Positions 63,507-64,000 of a stretch of 64,000 bases of DNA are shown here, piece after piece. This DNA is from Methanooceanicella nereidis (GTDB taxonomy: Archaea; Halobacteriota; Methanocellia; Methanocellales; Methanocellaceae), in the NCBI RefSeq assembly GCF_021023085.1, contig NZ_PGCK01000009.1:1-64000 (forward strand), in the 5' to 3' direction. The position numbers and the translations under genes were made by a program. The notes below the pieces were generated by a model. That model did not search any database and was not told the origin of the DNA. It saw only the letters and a list, made by a program, of their open reading frames with translations. The first letter of the stretch is position 1. Each line of letters begins with the position of its first letter.

Positions 63507-64000
63507 ATGGATGAACTAAGAAAGATCGTAGCAGTACTGACACTCTCCGCGATCATGCTGGCTTTCACGGCCCCGGCGCTGGCACGGATGCATGGCGAGA
63601 TGCAGGACGGCATGATGTCCATGGAGCAGTCCAACAAGGACATGATGGCTGCGATGATGGACACGAAAGACATCGGCATAGCTGCGTCAACGATGAAAAC
63701 GGCAGGGATAGAGGGAATGATGATGCCCGAAGGGAGGTACACTTTGTTCGTCGCCTCGGACACGGCTCTGAACACCATGAGCCCGGACATGAAGAACAAG
63801 ATGATGGAAAAGATGAAGGACAGGCAGAAGGCCACAGAGTTTGTCAGAGGCCACATGATAAACAACATGGTCATGCCTGACGATATGACCGACGGCAAGA
63901 CGCTCACATTGATGAACGGGAAGACGATGACTGTCAGGAGGATGGATGGCAGGATGATGGTGGACGATGCCAATATCATCAAGGCCGTCAAAACCAACAA
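63507..64000 (+). CDS. Secreted Met-rich fasciclin (FAS1) domain protein, 3' end outside window
   Basis: The first ~164 codons are present, and the frame runs off the window end. A signal peptide (MDELRKIVAVLTLSAIMLAF...ALA) is followed by a Met-rich segment and a FAS1 domain. The FAS1 motifs are FVASDTALNTM (about residue 80-90), RGHMINNMV (~120) and DGKTLTLMNGKTMTVRRM with VDDANIIKAV (~135-160). Roughly one residue in six to seven is Met, which is remarkable and may suit copper binding or oxidation buffering. The ATG at 63507 lies after a GGTGATTTGG stretch. Confidence 0.85.
   Translation, partial: MDELRKIVAVLTLSAIMLAFTAPALARMHGEMQDGMMSMEQSNKDMMAAMMDTKDIGIAASTMKTAGIEGMMMPEGRYTLFVASDTALNTMSPDMKNKMMEKMKDRQKATEFVRGHMINNMVMPDDMTDGKTLTLMNGKTMTVRRMDGRMMVDDANIIKAVKTN

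Noticed and set aside
63377-64000. 207-codon frame on the minus strand at the window end
   Set aside because: It is opposite the fasciclin gene, whose signal peptide and FAS1 motifs are clear. The hydrophobic product comes from the complement of Met-rich codons.

Overview
The window looks like chromosomal DNA of a methanogenic euryarchaeon close to Methanocella (Methanocellales) or, less likely, Methanosarcinales. The evidence is gene content. There are archaeal informational genes: aIF5A with its hypusine loop, archaeal S15, the KEOPS subunit Pcc1, the DHH/RecJ-like protein, XPB with Bax1, archaeal RibL, the wyosine enzyme Taw1 and an archaeal translin. The lysine aminomutase/beta-lysine acetyltransferase pair (ablA-ablB) is the N-epsilon-acetyl-beta-lysine osmolyte system of methanogens. 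A 6-phospho-3-hexuloisomerase, DUF2769 and DUF2284 proteins and many solitary signalling proteins fit too. No methanogenesis enzyme lies in the window, so the genus is inferred.

Layout. 1-6120: repeat debris, two peptidase genes, a secreted C39-like protease, and a 1.68-kb IS1595-type element (4246-5923) carrying a foreign methyltransferase. 6176-20466: purL-purQ, a Cache histidine kinase with its response regulator, an Lrp / MgtE-sensor / NRAMP operon, SWIM, HEAT and Cys-rich proteins, and a radical SAM + DUF2284 pair. 20901-27874: argC-CBS-argJ-hisS, JAMM protease + ribL, a lone receiver protein, serS. 27925-28810: a giant palindromic repeat. 28819-38663: rpsO-DHH-pcc1, aIF5A-agmatinase, NAD kinase, XPB-Bax1, DUF192, a GlpA-like oxidoreductase. 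38921-52828: a tiny Cys-rich protein, hexuloisomerase, metG, ablAB, a beta-propeller/site-2-protease fusion, an MFS transporter, radical SAM/SPASM, translin and a secreted superoxide-reductase-like protein. 52960-53860: a second giant palindrome in opposite orientation. 53906-60854: taw1 plus a cluster of GT-C-like membrane glycosyltransferases. 60957-64000: tRNA-Glu, a PAS protein, a probably acquired patch (nuclease-like protein, Imm-5-like protein) and a Met-rich fasciclin protein cut by the window end.

How genes work together. Several operons join different processes: arginine synthesis with histidyl-tRNA synthetase and a CBS sensor; aIF5A with agmatinase, the polyamine source for its modification; a Mg-sensing MgtE_N/CBS protein without a channel next to an NRAMP-like transporter that lacks the usual metal motifs, under an Lrp regulator; and a split GT-C enzyme whose soluble domain is encoded by the upstream gene.

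The most unusual features are two ~0.9-kb non-coding palindromic elements (27.9-28.8 kb and 53.0-53.9 kb) that pair along their whole length and show at least one compensatory base-pair change, with smaller satellite hairpins of the same family at 0.1 kb and 20.6 kb. The IS1595-type element is also notable: its structure shows that the cargo gene was caught between two directly repeated IS copies, one reduced to its last ~90 bp.
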